This document shows positions 35,415-43,836 of a stretch of 64,000 bases of DNA, one piece after another. This DNA comes from Clostridium facile (lineage in GTDB: Bacteria; Bacillota; Clostridia; Oscillospirales; Ruminococcaceae): assembly GCF_014297275.1 (NCBI RefSeq), contig NZ_JACOQK010000001.1:124001-188000 (forward strand), read 5' to 3'. The notes under the pieces are model-generated. The model saw nothing but the letters and a program-made list of their open reading frames with translations, did no database searches and was not told the DNA's origin. Both the position numbers and the translations under genes were made by a program. Every line of letters starts with the position of its first letter. The first letter of the stretch is position 1.

Positions 35415-36683
35415 ATGATTGAGAACTTTTTTTCCATTGATGGAAAATTATTGAAGCTTGCACAGCAGGCAGAAGTAGAGGCACAGGAGGCATTTGCCCA
35501 GATTGAAGAAAATTCCGCTTATAACGAAGCGAAAGTGCTAAAAGCATTTATTGATAATCGGGTAAGTGAAAGCCATTTTGCCGGCAGTACAGGATATGGC
35601 TATGGAGACAGAGGGCGAGAGGCGTTGGATGCTGTATTTGCCCAGGCATTGGGTGCGGAGGACGCTTTAGTGCGCCATAATTTTGTTTCTGGAACCCATG
35701 CGCTGACCACTGCGTTGTTTGGCGTACTGCGTGCAGGGGATACTATGGTATCCATTACTGGAAAGCCTTATGATACCATGGAAGAAGTGATTGGTATCCG
35801 TGGGGAAGGAAATGGTTCCTTAAAGGATTTTGGGGTTTCTTATCGCCAGGTAGACCTGTTGGAAAATGGGGAACCTGATTATGATCGGATTCCAGAAGTA
35901 GTAAAAGGGGCGAAAGTGGTTTATTTGCAGCGGTCCCGTGGATATTCTTTGCGCCCATCTTTTACAATTGAAGTGATTGGAAAAATGATTGCGGCAGCAC
36001 GTTCCACGAATCCAGACGCTATTGTGGTTGTGGACAACTGTTATGGCGAATTTGTGGAAAAGAAGGAACCTTTAGCAGTTGGTGCGGATTTAATCATCGG
36101 GTCGTTGATTAAAAATCCAGGTGGCGGTATTGCAGAAACTGGTGGCTATATTGCGGGCAGAAAAGATTTGGTAGAGTTGTGTTCCTATCGTTTAACCTGT
36201 CCGGGAATGGGAAAAGAGGTTGGCTGTACCTTAGGACAGAGCCGTTCCATGTTTATGGGGCTGTTTTTTGCGCCAAGTGTAGTGGCAAACGCTTTGAAAA
36301 CTTCCTGTTTCGCTTTAAAGCTATTTGAATTGTTAGGATTTGAAGTGTATCCCAAATGTGGGGATCCACGTACTGATATTATTGCGGCAATCCAGCTGGG
36401 AACGCCGGAAGGGTTGGTTGCGTTCTGCCAGGGAATCCAAAAGGGCTCCCCTGTGGATGCTTTTGTTGCGCCGGAACCTTGGGATATGCCAGGATATGAT
36501 TCGGAGGTTATTATGGCAGCGGGTGCATTTACACTGGGTGCTTCCATTGAACTCTCCGCTGATGCTCCATTAAAGGAACCTTACGCTGTTTGGCTACAAG
36601 GAGGATTGACCTATGCCTCCGGTAAAACGGGGATTTTGTTGGCAGCCCAATCCATGTTGGAAAAAGGCTTGTTGAAATTGTAA
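35415..36683 (+). CDS. Methionine gamma-lyase-family (aluminium-resistance protein-like) PLP enzyme
   Basis: 422-residue fold-type I PLP protein of the group often named aluminium-resistance protein or methionine gamma-lyase family, found widely in Firmicutes. GYGYGDRGREALD (about 60-72), HNFVSGTHALTTALFG (about 86-101), VVDNCYGEF (about 202-210), and SLIKNPGGGIAETGGY with the PLP lysine K near 229. The name does not prove methionine gamma-lyase activity. The ATG at 35415 has AAAGGAG 5-12 bases upstream; the frame extends 11 codons into the preceding gene. Confidence 0.88.
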   Translation: MIENFFSIDGKLLKLAQQAEVEAQEAFAQIEENSAYNEAKVLKAFIDNRVSESHFAGSTGYGYGDRGREALDAVFAQALGAEDALVRHNFVSGTHALTTALFGVLRAGDTMVSITGKPYDTMEEVIGIRGEGNGSLKDFGVSYRQVDLLENGEPDYDRIPEVVKGAKVVYLQRSRGYSLRPSFTIEVIGKMIAAARSTNPDAIVVVDNCYGEFVEKKEPLAVGADLIIGSLIKNPGGGIAETGGYIAGRKDLVELCSYRLTCPGMGKEVGCTLGQSRSMFMGLFFAPSVVANALKTSCFALKLFELLGFEVYPKCGDPRTDIIAAIQLGTPEGLVAFCQGIQKGSPVDAFVAPEPWDMPGYDSEVIMAAGAFTLGASIELSADAPLKEPYAVWLQGGLTYASGKTGILLAAQSMLEKGLLKL

Positions 36684-36690
36684 AATTTCC

Positions 36691-36719
36691 TTGCTTTTTC
36701 AAATAATCTATGGTATACT
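36691..36719 (+). promoter_or_regulatory. Sigma-A promoter of rplS
   Basis: TTGCTT (36691-36696), 17-bp spacer, TATACT (36714-36719), just downstream of the PLP-enzyme stop. Confidence 0.7.
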
Positions 36720-36724
36720 GATAA

Positions 36725-36841
36725 AGCATTTATCCTACCGTCGTGCGGCTTGCCGTAAGGACGAGAGTTTATGCCGAATCAAATAAGCATGAAACCGGAC
36801 AGTCCTCTGCCAATCGGGCAAGAATGTCCCTAAAAATTAGG
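36725..36841 (+). promoter_or_regulatory. Ribosomal protein L19 leader (autoregulatory RNA)
   Basis: About 115-base structured leader between promoter and rplS. It shows CGTCGTGCGGC...TTGCCGTAAGGACG (36740-36765) and a downstream CCGGACAGTCC and TGCCAATCGGGCA arms (36795-36820), in the style of Firmicute L19 leaders, which bind L19 and limit its synthesis. Assigned by position and general fold only. Confidence 0.6.
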
Positions 36842-36849
36842 AGGAAATT

Positions 36850-37191
36850 ATGGACGCTTTAAAATTGATCCATGAATCAAGCATGAAAAAAGAACTGCCT
36901 GTTGTTAACGTTGGTGACACAGTAAGAGTTCACGTTCTCATCAAAGAGGGCGACAAAGAGAGAATTCAGGTATTTGAAGGAACCGTTATCGCTAAAAAAC
37001 ATGGCGGTGTTTCCGAAACCTTCACAGTTCGTCGTATCGCTTACGGCGTAGGCGTTGAAAGGGTATTCCCAATTCACTCACCTCATGTTGCAAAAGTAGA
37101 ATTAGTTCGCTCTGGTAAAGTTCGCCGTGGTAAACTGTACTACCTGCGTGACAGAGTTGGTAAAGCTGCTAAAGTTAAAGAAAAAATCTAA
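36850..37191 (+). CDS. rplS: 50S ribosomal protein L19
   Basis: 113 residues, normal length. Contains the bL19 signature VNVGDTVRVHV, VFEGTVIAKKHGG, ETFTVRRI, GVGVERVFPIHSP and KLYYLRDRVGKAAKVKEKI. Sits at the bridge of the two ribosomal subunits. AGGAGG precedes the ATG. It stands alone, separate from the usual rpsP-rimM-trmD group, with its own leader and terminator. Confidence 0.98.
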   Translation: MDALKLIHESSMKKELPVVNVGDTVRVHVLIKEGDKERIQVFEGTVIAKKHGGVSETFTVRRIAYGVGVERVFPIHSPHVAKVELVRSGKVRRGKLYYLRDRVGKAAKVKEKI

Positions 37192-37205
37192 TTTTACTAA
37201 ACAGA

Positions 37206-37240
37206 AAACACCCTGTAAAAATACAGGGTGTTTTTGTTTT
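37206..37240 (+). terminator. Terminator of rplS
   Basis: AACACCCTGTA / TACAGGGTGTT stem, loop AAAA, followed by a T-rich tail. Confidence 0.9.
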
Positions 37241-37498
37241 ATCGGGAGCTTTTTTAAACAGAAGCATATCATTTTGATTATGTGTGATTTGTTGGATATG
37301 TAATTAGGGCACATTCCTATACCCAATCGCTCTAGTTCCATTTAGAGAATCCTATTTTTGTGATGATAATTAGAAAATGTTCTCATTATTAGAATGTAGT
37401 GCTGCTTAAAAACCAAAATTTTATATAGACCTTTGACGAAAAAATTAAATAAAATTTCTTGAAAATACATTTGTTGATTTTTAAAAGATCAGGATACT
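37241..37498. other. AT-rich gap between convergent rplS and thioesterase genes
   Basis: No ORF or structured element recognised. Confidence 0.5.
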
Positions 37499-37918
37499 TT
37501 ATTCTTGTTCAGCTGCTTTTTGAGCAATTGCTAAAATTTCTGGAAAATGTTTTTTCATATTAATCGGTTTCAAGCTGGTTGTTGTCCAGGCATGTTTGGT
37601 AAATCCAAAATTAATTGGTTTCTCTTCCCCGTTGCGGTACACTTCATATCCAAATTCAATGCGGGAAGGGGTTAATTTTGTGACCCTGGTACAGATGGTT
37701 AGTTCATCTTCGTAATAGGCGGAACTTTTATAAGTACATCCTAATTCCAACAATGGGAGCATTACACCGGCTTGTTCCATTTCAGAGTAGGTCATACCTG
37801 CCTGTTTGATAAAATCTGTCCTTGCTGCCTCATACCATACTGGGTAAACAGAATGATGGATAATCCCCATCTGGTCTGTTTCCGCATAGCGGGCAATAAT
37901 TTTTGTTTTTGAAACCAT
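37499..37918 (-). CDS. Acyl-CoA thioesterase, YbgC/FadM-type hot-dog protein
   Basis: 139-residue single hot-dog domain. The catalytic segment Y-A-E-T-D15-Q-M-G-I-I-H-H (D15 with H21/H22) and the following VYPVWYEAARTDFI match 4-hydroxybenzoyl-CoA thioesterase-type enzymes. It would hydrolyse an acyl-CoA in the cytoplasm; chain preference is unknown. GAGGTG upstream of the ATG. It is divergent from the AraC gene. Confidence 0.87.
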   Translation of the reverse strand: MVSKTKIIARYAETDQMGIIHHSVYPVWYEAARTDFIKQAGMTYSEMEQAGVMLPLLELGCTYKSSAYYEDELTICTRVTKLTPSRIEFGYEVYRNGEEKPINFGFTKHAWTTTSLKPINMKKHFPEILAIAQKAAEQE

Positions 37919-38132
37919 TTGCTACACCTCATTTATGACAAAAAATAAATAGAAAAGTTGAATTGGAAGGTTTGAAATCCTTTATTTTTCATCATATCTC
38001 CTTTCTTTTTATTTGTCAAATCAGTATCATTGGAAAAAAGAATTTTACATTGCGTTCCTACCTTTTTAGCGTAAAATATGGTATACTGAAAACAATAGAT
38101 CACCTGCTATTTGAATGGAAAGGGGGCTTTAT

Positions 38133-39119
38133 ATGAACCGGGAATTGGTTCGTCACTTTGAGCCGGTAACAGCGGAAGAACAGCATATTTTGGAACGGAT
38201 GAAACATGGGGTAAAGCGGATAGAGAAAGATTTATATACCTCTACAAAAGGATTTACGGTGGAAAGTAAAAAAATGATGCAAAAAACAGGAGTTTTAATT
38301 GATATCCGTCCCCATACCCGTTTTATTTCTTTTCCAAAGCATAGCCATAACTATATAGAAATTCTGTATATGTGTTCTGGTAGGACCAAGCATATTATCA
38401 ATGGCAATATAGAGGTTACTTTAAATACAGGGGATTTGCTGTTTTTAAACCAATATTCTACCCATGAGGTGTTGCCTGCCAGTATTGATGATATTGGAAT
38501 TAATTTTATTGTATTGCCGGAATTTTTTGATGTGACATTTGGAATGTTGGAAAAAGAAAATGTATTAAGCAATTTTATTATTAGCACTTTATGCCATAAC
38601 GTTAATGATTCTAACTATTTGCACTTTAAAGTGGCAGATGTTTTACCAATACAGAATTTGGTGGAAAACCTGGTATGGTCGATTGTTTATCCACAGGAAA
38701 ATGACCAGGAAATTAACCAAACTACAATGGGTCTGCTGTTTATGCAGCTATTAAATTATACAGATACTATTGAGCAGGTAAACCCAAACCAATATAAAAA
38801 TTCTATTGTGATGAAATCCTTAAAATATATTGAGGAAAATTATAAAGAGGCCAGTTTGACAGAATTGGCTGCTAAATTAAACCAGTCTGTTTCTAATTTA
38901 AGTAAACTAATTAAAGAACAGACCCATTCTACTTTTAAAGAACTGCTACAAACTAAACGGTTACACCAGGCAGAACGGCTGCTTAATAACACAAGAATAC
39001 CAATTACAGATATTATTGGGGCTGTAGGATACGATAATACCAGTTATTTTTACCGGATTTTCCGTGAAAAATATCATATGAGCCCAAAAGATTATCGCCG
39101 CTATCATCAAGGAAAATAA
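38133..39119 (+). CDS. AraC-family regulator with cupin sensor, likely rhamnose regulator
   Basis: 328 residues. N-terminal cupin-like effector domain (about 40-140, with FPKHSHNYIEILYM and the TGDLLFLNQYSTHEV turn) and a C-terminal pair of helix-turn-helix motifs (about 225-322): TELAAKLNQSVSNLSKLIKE, then IIGAVGYDNTSYFYRIFREK. This layout is that of sugar-responsive AraC activators. The next gene is rhaA, so L-rhamnose is the likely effector; I infer this only from position. The start at 38133 has AAAGGGGG upstream; an in-frame ATG occurs at 38115. Confidence 0.88.
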   Translation: MNRELVRHFEPVTAEEQHILERMKHGVKRIEKDLYTSTKGFTVESKKMMQKTGVLIDIRPHTRFISFPKHSHNYIEILYMCSGRTKHIINGNIEVTLNTGDLLFLNQYSTHEVLPASIDDIGINFIVLPEFFDVTFGMLEKENVLSNFIISTLCHNVNDSNYLHFKVADVLPIQNLVENLVWSIVYPQENDQEINQTTMGLLFMQLLNYTDTIEQVNPNQYKNSIVMKSLKYIEENYKEASLTELAAKLNQSVSNLSKLIKEQTHSTFKELLQTKRLHQAERLLNNTRIPITDIIGAVGYDNTSYFYRIFREKYHMSPKDYRRYHQGK

Positions 39120-39153
39120 GGACGTAAATTTGATAAAATTACGTCCTTGTTTT
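39118..39153 (+). terminator. Terminator between araC-type gene and rhaA
   Basis: AAGGACGTAA / TTACGTCCTT stem, 11-base loop, tail TGTTTTA. It overlaps the -35 element of the rhaA promoter. Confidence 0.8.
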
Positions 39154-39175
39154 ATCGCGAAAAAACTCGTATAAT
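39147..39175 (+). promoter_or_regulatory. Sigma-A promoter of rhaA
   Basis: TTGTTT (39147-39152), 17-bp spacer, TATAAT (39170-39175), 53 bases before the rhaA start. The poor -35 fits an activator-dependent promoter. Confidence 0.7.
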
Positions 39176-39227
39176 ACAAGTACTAACAGACGAAAAAGTC
39201 AAAATAACTAATGGAGGAATAAAAATT

Positions 39228-40490
39228 ATGTACGATGTGAACAAAGGCTACGAAGTAGCGAAAGAATTTTACGCTCAGTACGGCATTGATGTTGATGAAG
39301 CAATTAAAATTTGTAATGAAACACCAATTTCTATGCACTGCTGGCAAGGCGATGATGTTATCGGTTTTGAAAAAAAAGAGGGCGGATTAACCGGTGGTAT
39401 TCAAACAACAGGTAACTATCCTGGTAAAGCTAGAACTCCAGAAGAACTGCGCGCTGACATGGAAATGGCTATGAAATTTATTCCAGGTGTGAAAAAAGTA
39501 AACCTGCATGCGAATTATCTGGAAGCGGATACTTTTGTAGACCGTAATGAAATTGAACCAAAACACTTTGAAAAATGGGCTGATTGGGCTGTAGAAAAAG
39601 GTATTGGCTTGGATTTCAACCCTACATATTTCTCTCATCCAAAGAGTGAAGTAGCTACTTTATCTTCCGCTGATGAAGATATCCGTAAATTCTGGATTGA
39701 ACACGGTATCCGTTGCCGTAGAATTGGCGATTATTTCGCAAAAAGAACTGGTAAACCATGTGTTATCAATCACTGGACACCAGATGGGGACAAAGAATTC
39801 CCAGTTGATACAATTAGCCCTAGACTGCGTATGAAAGACAGCTATGACCAAATTTTTGAAGCAACGAAAGATGTAACAGGTGTTATTGATGGTATTGAAT
39901 CTAAAGTATTTGGTATTGGTGCTGAAAGCTATACAGTAGGTTCCCATGAATTTTGCATGGGCTATGTAATGAGCAAAGGTATTGACCATATTATCATGAC
40001 TCTGGATACCGGCCACTATCATCCAACCGAAGTTGTTTCTGCGAAATTAGGTGCTGTTTACGCATTTTCTGATAATGTATTACTGCACGTTTCCCGTCCA
40101 GTTCGTTGGGACTCTGACCATGTAGTAAACTTTGATGATGAAACAAGAGCGATTATGGAAGAACTGGTTCGCTTGGGCAAATTGGATAAAACTTATATTG
40201 CAACAGACTTCTTTGATGCTTCTATCAACCGTGTTGTTGCTTGGGTTAACGGTTTGAGAAACGTTAGAAAAGCAATCTTAGCAGCTCTGTTACAGCCAGT
40301 AGCTATGATGAAAGATTTGGAAGCAAAAGGCGATAACAGCTCTAGATTGGCTGTTACACAAGAATTTAAAGCTGCTCCTTTCAATCTGGTTTGGGATTAT
40401 TACTGTGCAAAAGAAAATGCAGGCGTAGGTCTGGAATGGTTGGAAGAAGTAAAAGAATACGAAAAAAATGTTCAATCTAAGAGAGGCTAA
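39228..40490 (+). CDS. rhaA: L-rhamnose isomerase
   Basis: 420 residues, the family length. Converts L-rhamnose to L-rhamnulose. The metal-binding core of the TIM barrel is visible in GLDFNPTYFSHPK (about 132-144), VINHWTPDGDKEFPVD, ESYTVGSHEFCMGY and IIMTLDTGHYHPTEVVS. GGAGG lies before the ATG at 39228; the 27-codon extension upstream lacks a better site. Codon use is like that of the highly expressed rplS. rhaB, rhaD and a transporter are not adjacent, so the pathway is spread elsewhere. Confidence 0.97.
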   Translation: MYDVNKGYEVAKEFYAQYGIDVDEAIKICNETPISMHCWQGDDVIGFEKKEGGLTGGIQTTGNYPGKARTPEELRADMEMAMKFIPGVKKVNLHANYLEADTFVDRNEIEPKHFEKWADWAVEKGIGLDFNPTYFSHPKSEVATLSSADEDIRKFWIEHGIRCRRIGDYFAKRTGKPCVINHWTPDGDKEFPVDTISPRLRMKDSYDQIFEATKDVTGVIDGIESKVFGIGAESYTVGSHEFCMGYVMSKGIDHIIMTLDTGHYHPTEVVSAKLGAVYAFSDNVLLHVSRPVRWDSDHVVNFDDETRAIMEELVRLGKLDKTYIATDFFDASINRVVAWVNGLRNVRKAILAALLQPVAMMKDLEAKGDNSSRLAVTQEFKAAPFNLVWDYYCAKENAGVGLEWLEEVKEYEKNVQSKRG

Positions 40491-40540
40491 TTGATTTAGA
40501 ATTTTATTTTCGTATGGCTTTTTCGTCAAAAACGTATTAT

Positions 40541-40574
40541 AAAAACAGGCGGTTGGATTACCGCCTGTTTTTTT
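40541..40574 (+). terminator. Terminator of rhaA
   Basis: AAAAACAGGCGGT / ACCGCCTGTTTTT stem, 6-base loop, seven T. Confidence 0.9.
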
Positions 40575-40945
40575 ATGGGTGTATTAGCTCAGTCCATAAC
40601 CCCTTTATCACTTATTTCGTAAATATATCTTTACATCTGTTCCAGGAATAAACTTATCAATGAGGATATTTTTATATTGGTAGTTTATCCATCAAAAAAT
40701 AGCTGATATATTTATAGTAGCAATACCAAAAATTTTTGGATATTGGAAAAGAAATAGCATCTATTTTTCTTTATAAAATAAGGAATTGGTGAAATAGCAA
40801 AGAGATTTCCTGAAAAATTACTGTTCATCTTTCATAACGGCATACCCCTTGAAAATGTTAAATGGAGAGAACAGAAAAATCCTTGAATATCAGCAAATTT
40901 TATGCTATAGTGAAGAAAGATTTTTTCTGATTTTTGGAGGAATAA
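40575..40945. other. AT-rich intergenic region before the ABC-F gene
   Basis: No ORF. A TATAGT near 40904 may be the -10 for the next gene; no structured leader such as the attenuators of antibiotic-inducible ABC-F genes could be identified. Confidence 0.45.
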
Positions 40946-42499
40946 ATGAGTATTTTAACGGTAGAACATGTAAGCCATGGTTTTGGGGCTAGAAAAATTT
41001 TAGAAGACGCTTCGTTCCGTTTATTAAAAGGGGAGCATATTGGGCTAGTTGGAGCCAATGGGGAAGGAAAAACCACCTTTTTAAATATTATTACAGGAAA
41101 ATTGATGCCGGATGAAGGGAATATTAGCTGGTGCAAACGGATTACCACCGGCTATTTAGACCAGTATAGCACTTTAACTCCTGGAAAAACAATCCGTGAA
41201 GTATTACGGGAAGCGTTCCAATACCTGTTTGATTTGGAACAGGAAATGATGGAACTGTATGATAAAATGGGGGACTGTCCTCCGGAAGAAATGGATGCTA
41301 TGATGGAAGACGTCGGGGAAATCCAAGAAACATTGGAACACAATGGGTTTTATATCATAGATTCCAAAATTGAGGAATACGCCAATGGTTTAGGCTTAGG
41401 AGAAATCGGACTGGACCGGGATGTAACCGAACTCAGTGGTGGACAGCGAGCCAAAGTGCTATTAACAAAATTGTTATTGCAAAACCCAATGATTTTGATT
41501 TTGGACGAACCTACTAACTTTTTGGATGAAAACCATATCGCTTGGCTGAAAAACTTTTTAAAGAACTATAAGAATGCCTTTATTTTGGTTTCCCATGATA
41601 TTCCTTTTTTAAACGATGTAGTCAATGTGATTTACCATGTAGAAAATGCTGTTTTAACCCGCTATACTGGAAACTATGAACAGTTTAAGGAAATGTATGA
41701 GCTGAAAAAACGCCAGCTGGAACAAGCATATGAAAAACAGCAAAAAGAAATCGCCCATTTAGAAGACTTTATCGCAAGGAACAAAGCCCGAGTTGCCACA
41801 ACCAACATGGCAAAAAGCCGGCAGAAAAAGCTGGACAAAATGGAATTGATTGAATTGGCAAAAGAAAAAATAAAACCCAGTTTTTCCTTCCGTACTGCTA
41901 GAACGCCAGGACGTTGCGTCATAACAGCGGAAAATTTAGTAATTGGATATGATTCCCCATTGACAAAACCACTGAACTTTATCTTGGAACGTAACCAAAA
42001 AGTTGCGGTAAAAGGGGTAAATGGTTTGGGGAAAACCACCTTATTAAAAACCCTGCTGGGTATACAGCCTGCAATTTCTGGAAAAGTAGAGCTAGACCAA
42101 TTTGTAGAAGTGGGGTATTTTGAACAGGAAGTGCCCGATTCTTCAAAGACAGCATTGGATATCATTTGGGAGGAATATCCCAGCATGACCAATGCGGAGG
42201 TACGGGCAGCCTTAGCGAGATGTGGGTTGACCACGGAACATATTACCAGCCAAATGAAAGTATTATCTGGTGGTGAAAATGCGAAAGTACGTCTTTGTTC
42301 ATTGATGTTAAAAGAATGCAATCTGTTGGTATTGGACGAACCAACCAACCACTTGGATGTAGACGCCAAAGAAGAATTGAAAAAAGCAATCCGTGAGTTT
42401 AAAGGGACAGTATTATTAGTAAGCCATGAACCAGAATTTTACCAGGATGTTGCAACCGAAATCTGGAATGTAGAAGACTGGACCACAAAAATCGTTTAG
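40946..42499 (+). CDS. ABC-F family ATPase (translation factor type)
   Basis: 517 residues with two ABC domains and no membrane helix. Walker A: GANGEGKTTF (about 33-42) and GVNGLGKTTL (about 355-364). Signatures LSGGQRAKV and LSGGENAKVRL, Walker B LILDEPTNFLD and LVLDEPTNHLD. Between them is a helical P-site tRNA-interaction motif linker (about 245-290, KKRQLEQAYEKQQKEI). It fits YbiT/YkpA-like ABC-F proteins that act on stalled ribosomes; resistance function is not implied. GGAGG before the ATG. Confidence 0.92.
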   Translation: MSILTVEHVSHGFGARKILEDASFRLLKGEHIGLVGANGEGKTTFLNIITGKLMPDEGNISWCKRITTGYLDQYSTLTPGKTIREVLREAFQYLFDLEQEMMELYDKMGDCPPEEMDAMMEDVGEIQETLEHNGFYIIDSKIEEYANGLGLGEIGLDRDVTELSGGQRAKVLLTKLLLQNPMILILDEPTNFLDENHIAWLKNFLKNYKNAFILVSHDIPFLNDVVNVIYHVENAVLTRYTGNYEQFKEMYELKKRQLEQAYEKQQKEIAHLEDFIARNKARVATTNMAKSRQKKLDKMELIELAKEKIKPSFSFRTARTPGRCVITAENLVIGYDSPLTKPLNFILERNQKVAVKGVNGLGKTTLLKTLLGIQPAISGKVELDQFVEVGYFEQEVPDSSKTALDIIWEEYPSMTNAEVRAALARCGLTTEHITSQMKVLSGGENAKVRLCSLMLKECNLLVLDEPTNHLDVDAKEELKKAIREFKGTVLLVSHEPEFYQDVATEIWNVEDWTTKIV

Positions 42500-42530
42500 T
42501 GCCATCGAAAATTTATTACAACAATGATAA

Positions 42531-42567
42531 AAACCTGAAATATAGATTCGTTTATGTTTCAGGTTTT
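42531..42567 (+). terminator. Terminator of the ABC-F gene
   Basis: AAACCTGAAA / TTTCAGGTTT stem with a 16-base loop and a T-rich tail. Confidence 0.7.
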
Positions 42568-42650
42568 ACTTTTTCTTTATGATTCTTCCATATCTGGGAT
42601 AAAATTGATTGCTATCCTAATATCATAAAAATCCGTTTGGAGGAATTGTC

Positions 42651-42932
42651 ATGAAGTTTGCGTTCTTAATTATGGGCGATTTTCAGCCAAAAGATCGGGC
42701 TGCTATCCACAACGGGGCAGCCCAGATAATAGGGGTAACCAATTTAACAGAGGCGTGTGAAGTGGCAAAGCAGCTATATGAAAATGGGGTTGCTTGTATT
42801 GAGTTGTGTGGGGCTTTTGGTGAATCTGGGGCGAAAGAGATTATCCATGCTACCAAAAATAAAATTCCCATTGGTTATATCACACATTTACCAGAACAGG
42901 ATACCATTTATCAATCCGCTTTTTCAAAATAA
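42651..42932 (+). CDS. DUF6506-family protein
   Basis: 93 residues. MKFAFLIMGDFQPKDRA, then the conserved IELCGAFGESGAKEI motif (about 47-61), as in the DUF6506 family of short cytoplasmic proteins. Function unknown. GGAGG 6 bases before the ATG. It stands alone between the ABC-F terminator and the eutS promoter. Confidence 0.75.
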   Translation: MKFAFLIMGDFQPKDRAAIHNGAAQIIGVTNLTEACEVAKQLYENGVACIELCGAFGESGAKEIIHATKNKIPIGYITHLPEQDTIYQSAFSK

Positions 42933-42964
42933 AATTGCTAACAACCCTTTATCGAAGTTATGCC

Positions 42965-42993
42965 TTGACATCGGACGGAGAAAGTTCTACAAT
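42965..42993 (+). promoter_or_regulatory. Sigma-A promoter of the eutS-eutP operon
   Basis: TTGACA (42965-42970), 17-bp spacer, TACAAT (42988-42993), 45 bases before eutS. A strong near-consensus promoter. No ANTAR-type antiterminator leader (as before eut genes in Enterococcus or Listeria) fits in the short leader. Confidence 0.8.
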
Positions 42994-43037
42994 AATATTA
43001 TGATACAAGATGAACAGAACAGGAGAATGTTTGATAT

Positions 43038-43388
43038 ATGGATAACCAACAGAAACAAAGGATTATCCAGGAATTTGTTCCTGGTAAACAAATTACTCTT
43101 GCCCATATTATTGCGAACCCTGTACAGGAATTGTGCGAAAAGCTTGGTATGATTGATATGGACAATGAGGCAATTGGCGTTATGACGATTACACCAACCG
43201 AAGCTGTTATTATTGGTGCGGATGTGGCTTCCAAAGCAGGTGGTGTTTCTATTGCGTTTGTAGACCGTTTTAATGGCTCTTTGGTAGTGTCTGGGGATGT
43301 GGATGCGGTGGAATCTTCTGTAGACGCTGTGTTGGATGTATTGGGTAATAAAATGCATTTTGATACAGTGCCAATTACAAGGACCTGA
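43038..43388 (+). CDS. eutS: Microcompartment shell protein EutS
   Basis: 116-residue single BMC-domain (circularly permuted, PduU/EutS type) protein. IIQEFVPGKQITLAHIIANP (9-28), AIGVMTITPTEAVIIGADVA and FNGSLVVSGDVDAVES are diagnostic. It normally forms bent hexamers in the ethanolamine microcompartment shell. AGGAG lies 12 bases upstream, a long spacing, but an in-frame stop precludes an earlier start. The stop overlaps the eutP ATG by one base. No other eut gene is in the window. Confidence 0.93.
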   Translation: MDNQQKQRIIQEFVPGKQITLAHIIANPVQELCEKLGMIDMDNEAIGVMTITPTEAVIIGADVASKAGGVSIAFVDRFNGSLVVSGDVDAVESSVDAVLDVLGNKMHFDTVPITRT

Positions 43389-43825
43389 TGCCGATGAAAA
43401 AGATGATGTTTGTTGGGGCAGTCAGTGCTGGAAAGACCACCCTTTGCCAAGCTGTACACAATTGGGAGTTAAAATATAAAAAAACCCAGCAGGTAGAATT
43501 TTTAAATAATATTATTGATACACCAGGGGAATATGCGGAATTCCGTATTGATTACCGGGTGTTGGCGATTACTGCGGCCAATGCCGATGTGGTAGTGTTG
43601 CTGCAATCGGTCAGCGATAAAAGGAATATTTACGCACCTGGATTTTGCAGCATGTTTAACCGTCCCTGTATTGGTGTTGTAACGAAGATTGATTTGGCAG
43701 AAGATGAAAAAGAGCTGATCAATGCGGAGAAAAAGTTGCGCCATGCCGGATGTACAAAAATTTTCCGTTTAAGTAGTGTAACCCAGGAAGGGATTAAAGA
43801 GTTCCGAGAATTTATGGAACAATAG
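43388..43825 (+). CDS. eutP: EutP/PduV-family P-loop GTPase-like protein
   Basis: 145 residues. P-loop GAVSAGKTT (about 10-18), switch/G3 region IDTPGEY (about 43-49) and the guanine motif VTKIDLAEDE (about 99-108). EutP accompanies eutS at the head of Gram-positive ethanolamine operons; its precise role is unsettled (acetate-kinase activity has been reported for the Salmonella protein). ATG at 43388 overlaps eutS; a second ATG at 43394 with AAGGA 10 bases upstream is also plausible. Confidence 0.92.
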   Translation: MPMKKMMFVGAVSAGKTTLCQAVHNWELKYKKTQQVEFLNNIIDTPGEYAEFRIDYRVLAITAANADVVVLLQSVSDKRNIYAPGFCSMFNRPCIGVVTKIDLAEDEKELINAEKKLRHAGCTKIFRLSSVTQEGIKEFREFMEQ

Positions 43826-43836
43826 GTGTTAATAAA

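Noticed and set aside
40570..40605. tRNA-like fragment TTAGCTCAGT after rhaA
   Set aside because: Only the first ~17 bases resemble a tRNA 5' half; no anticodon or T-arm follows, so chance cannot be excluded.
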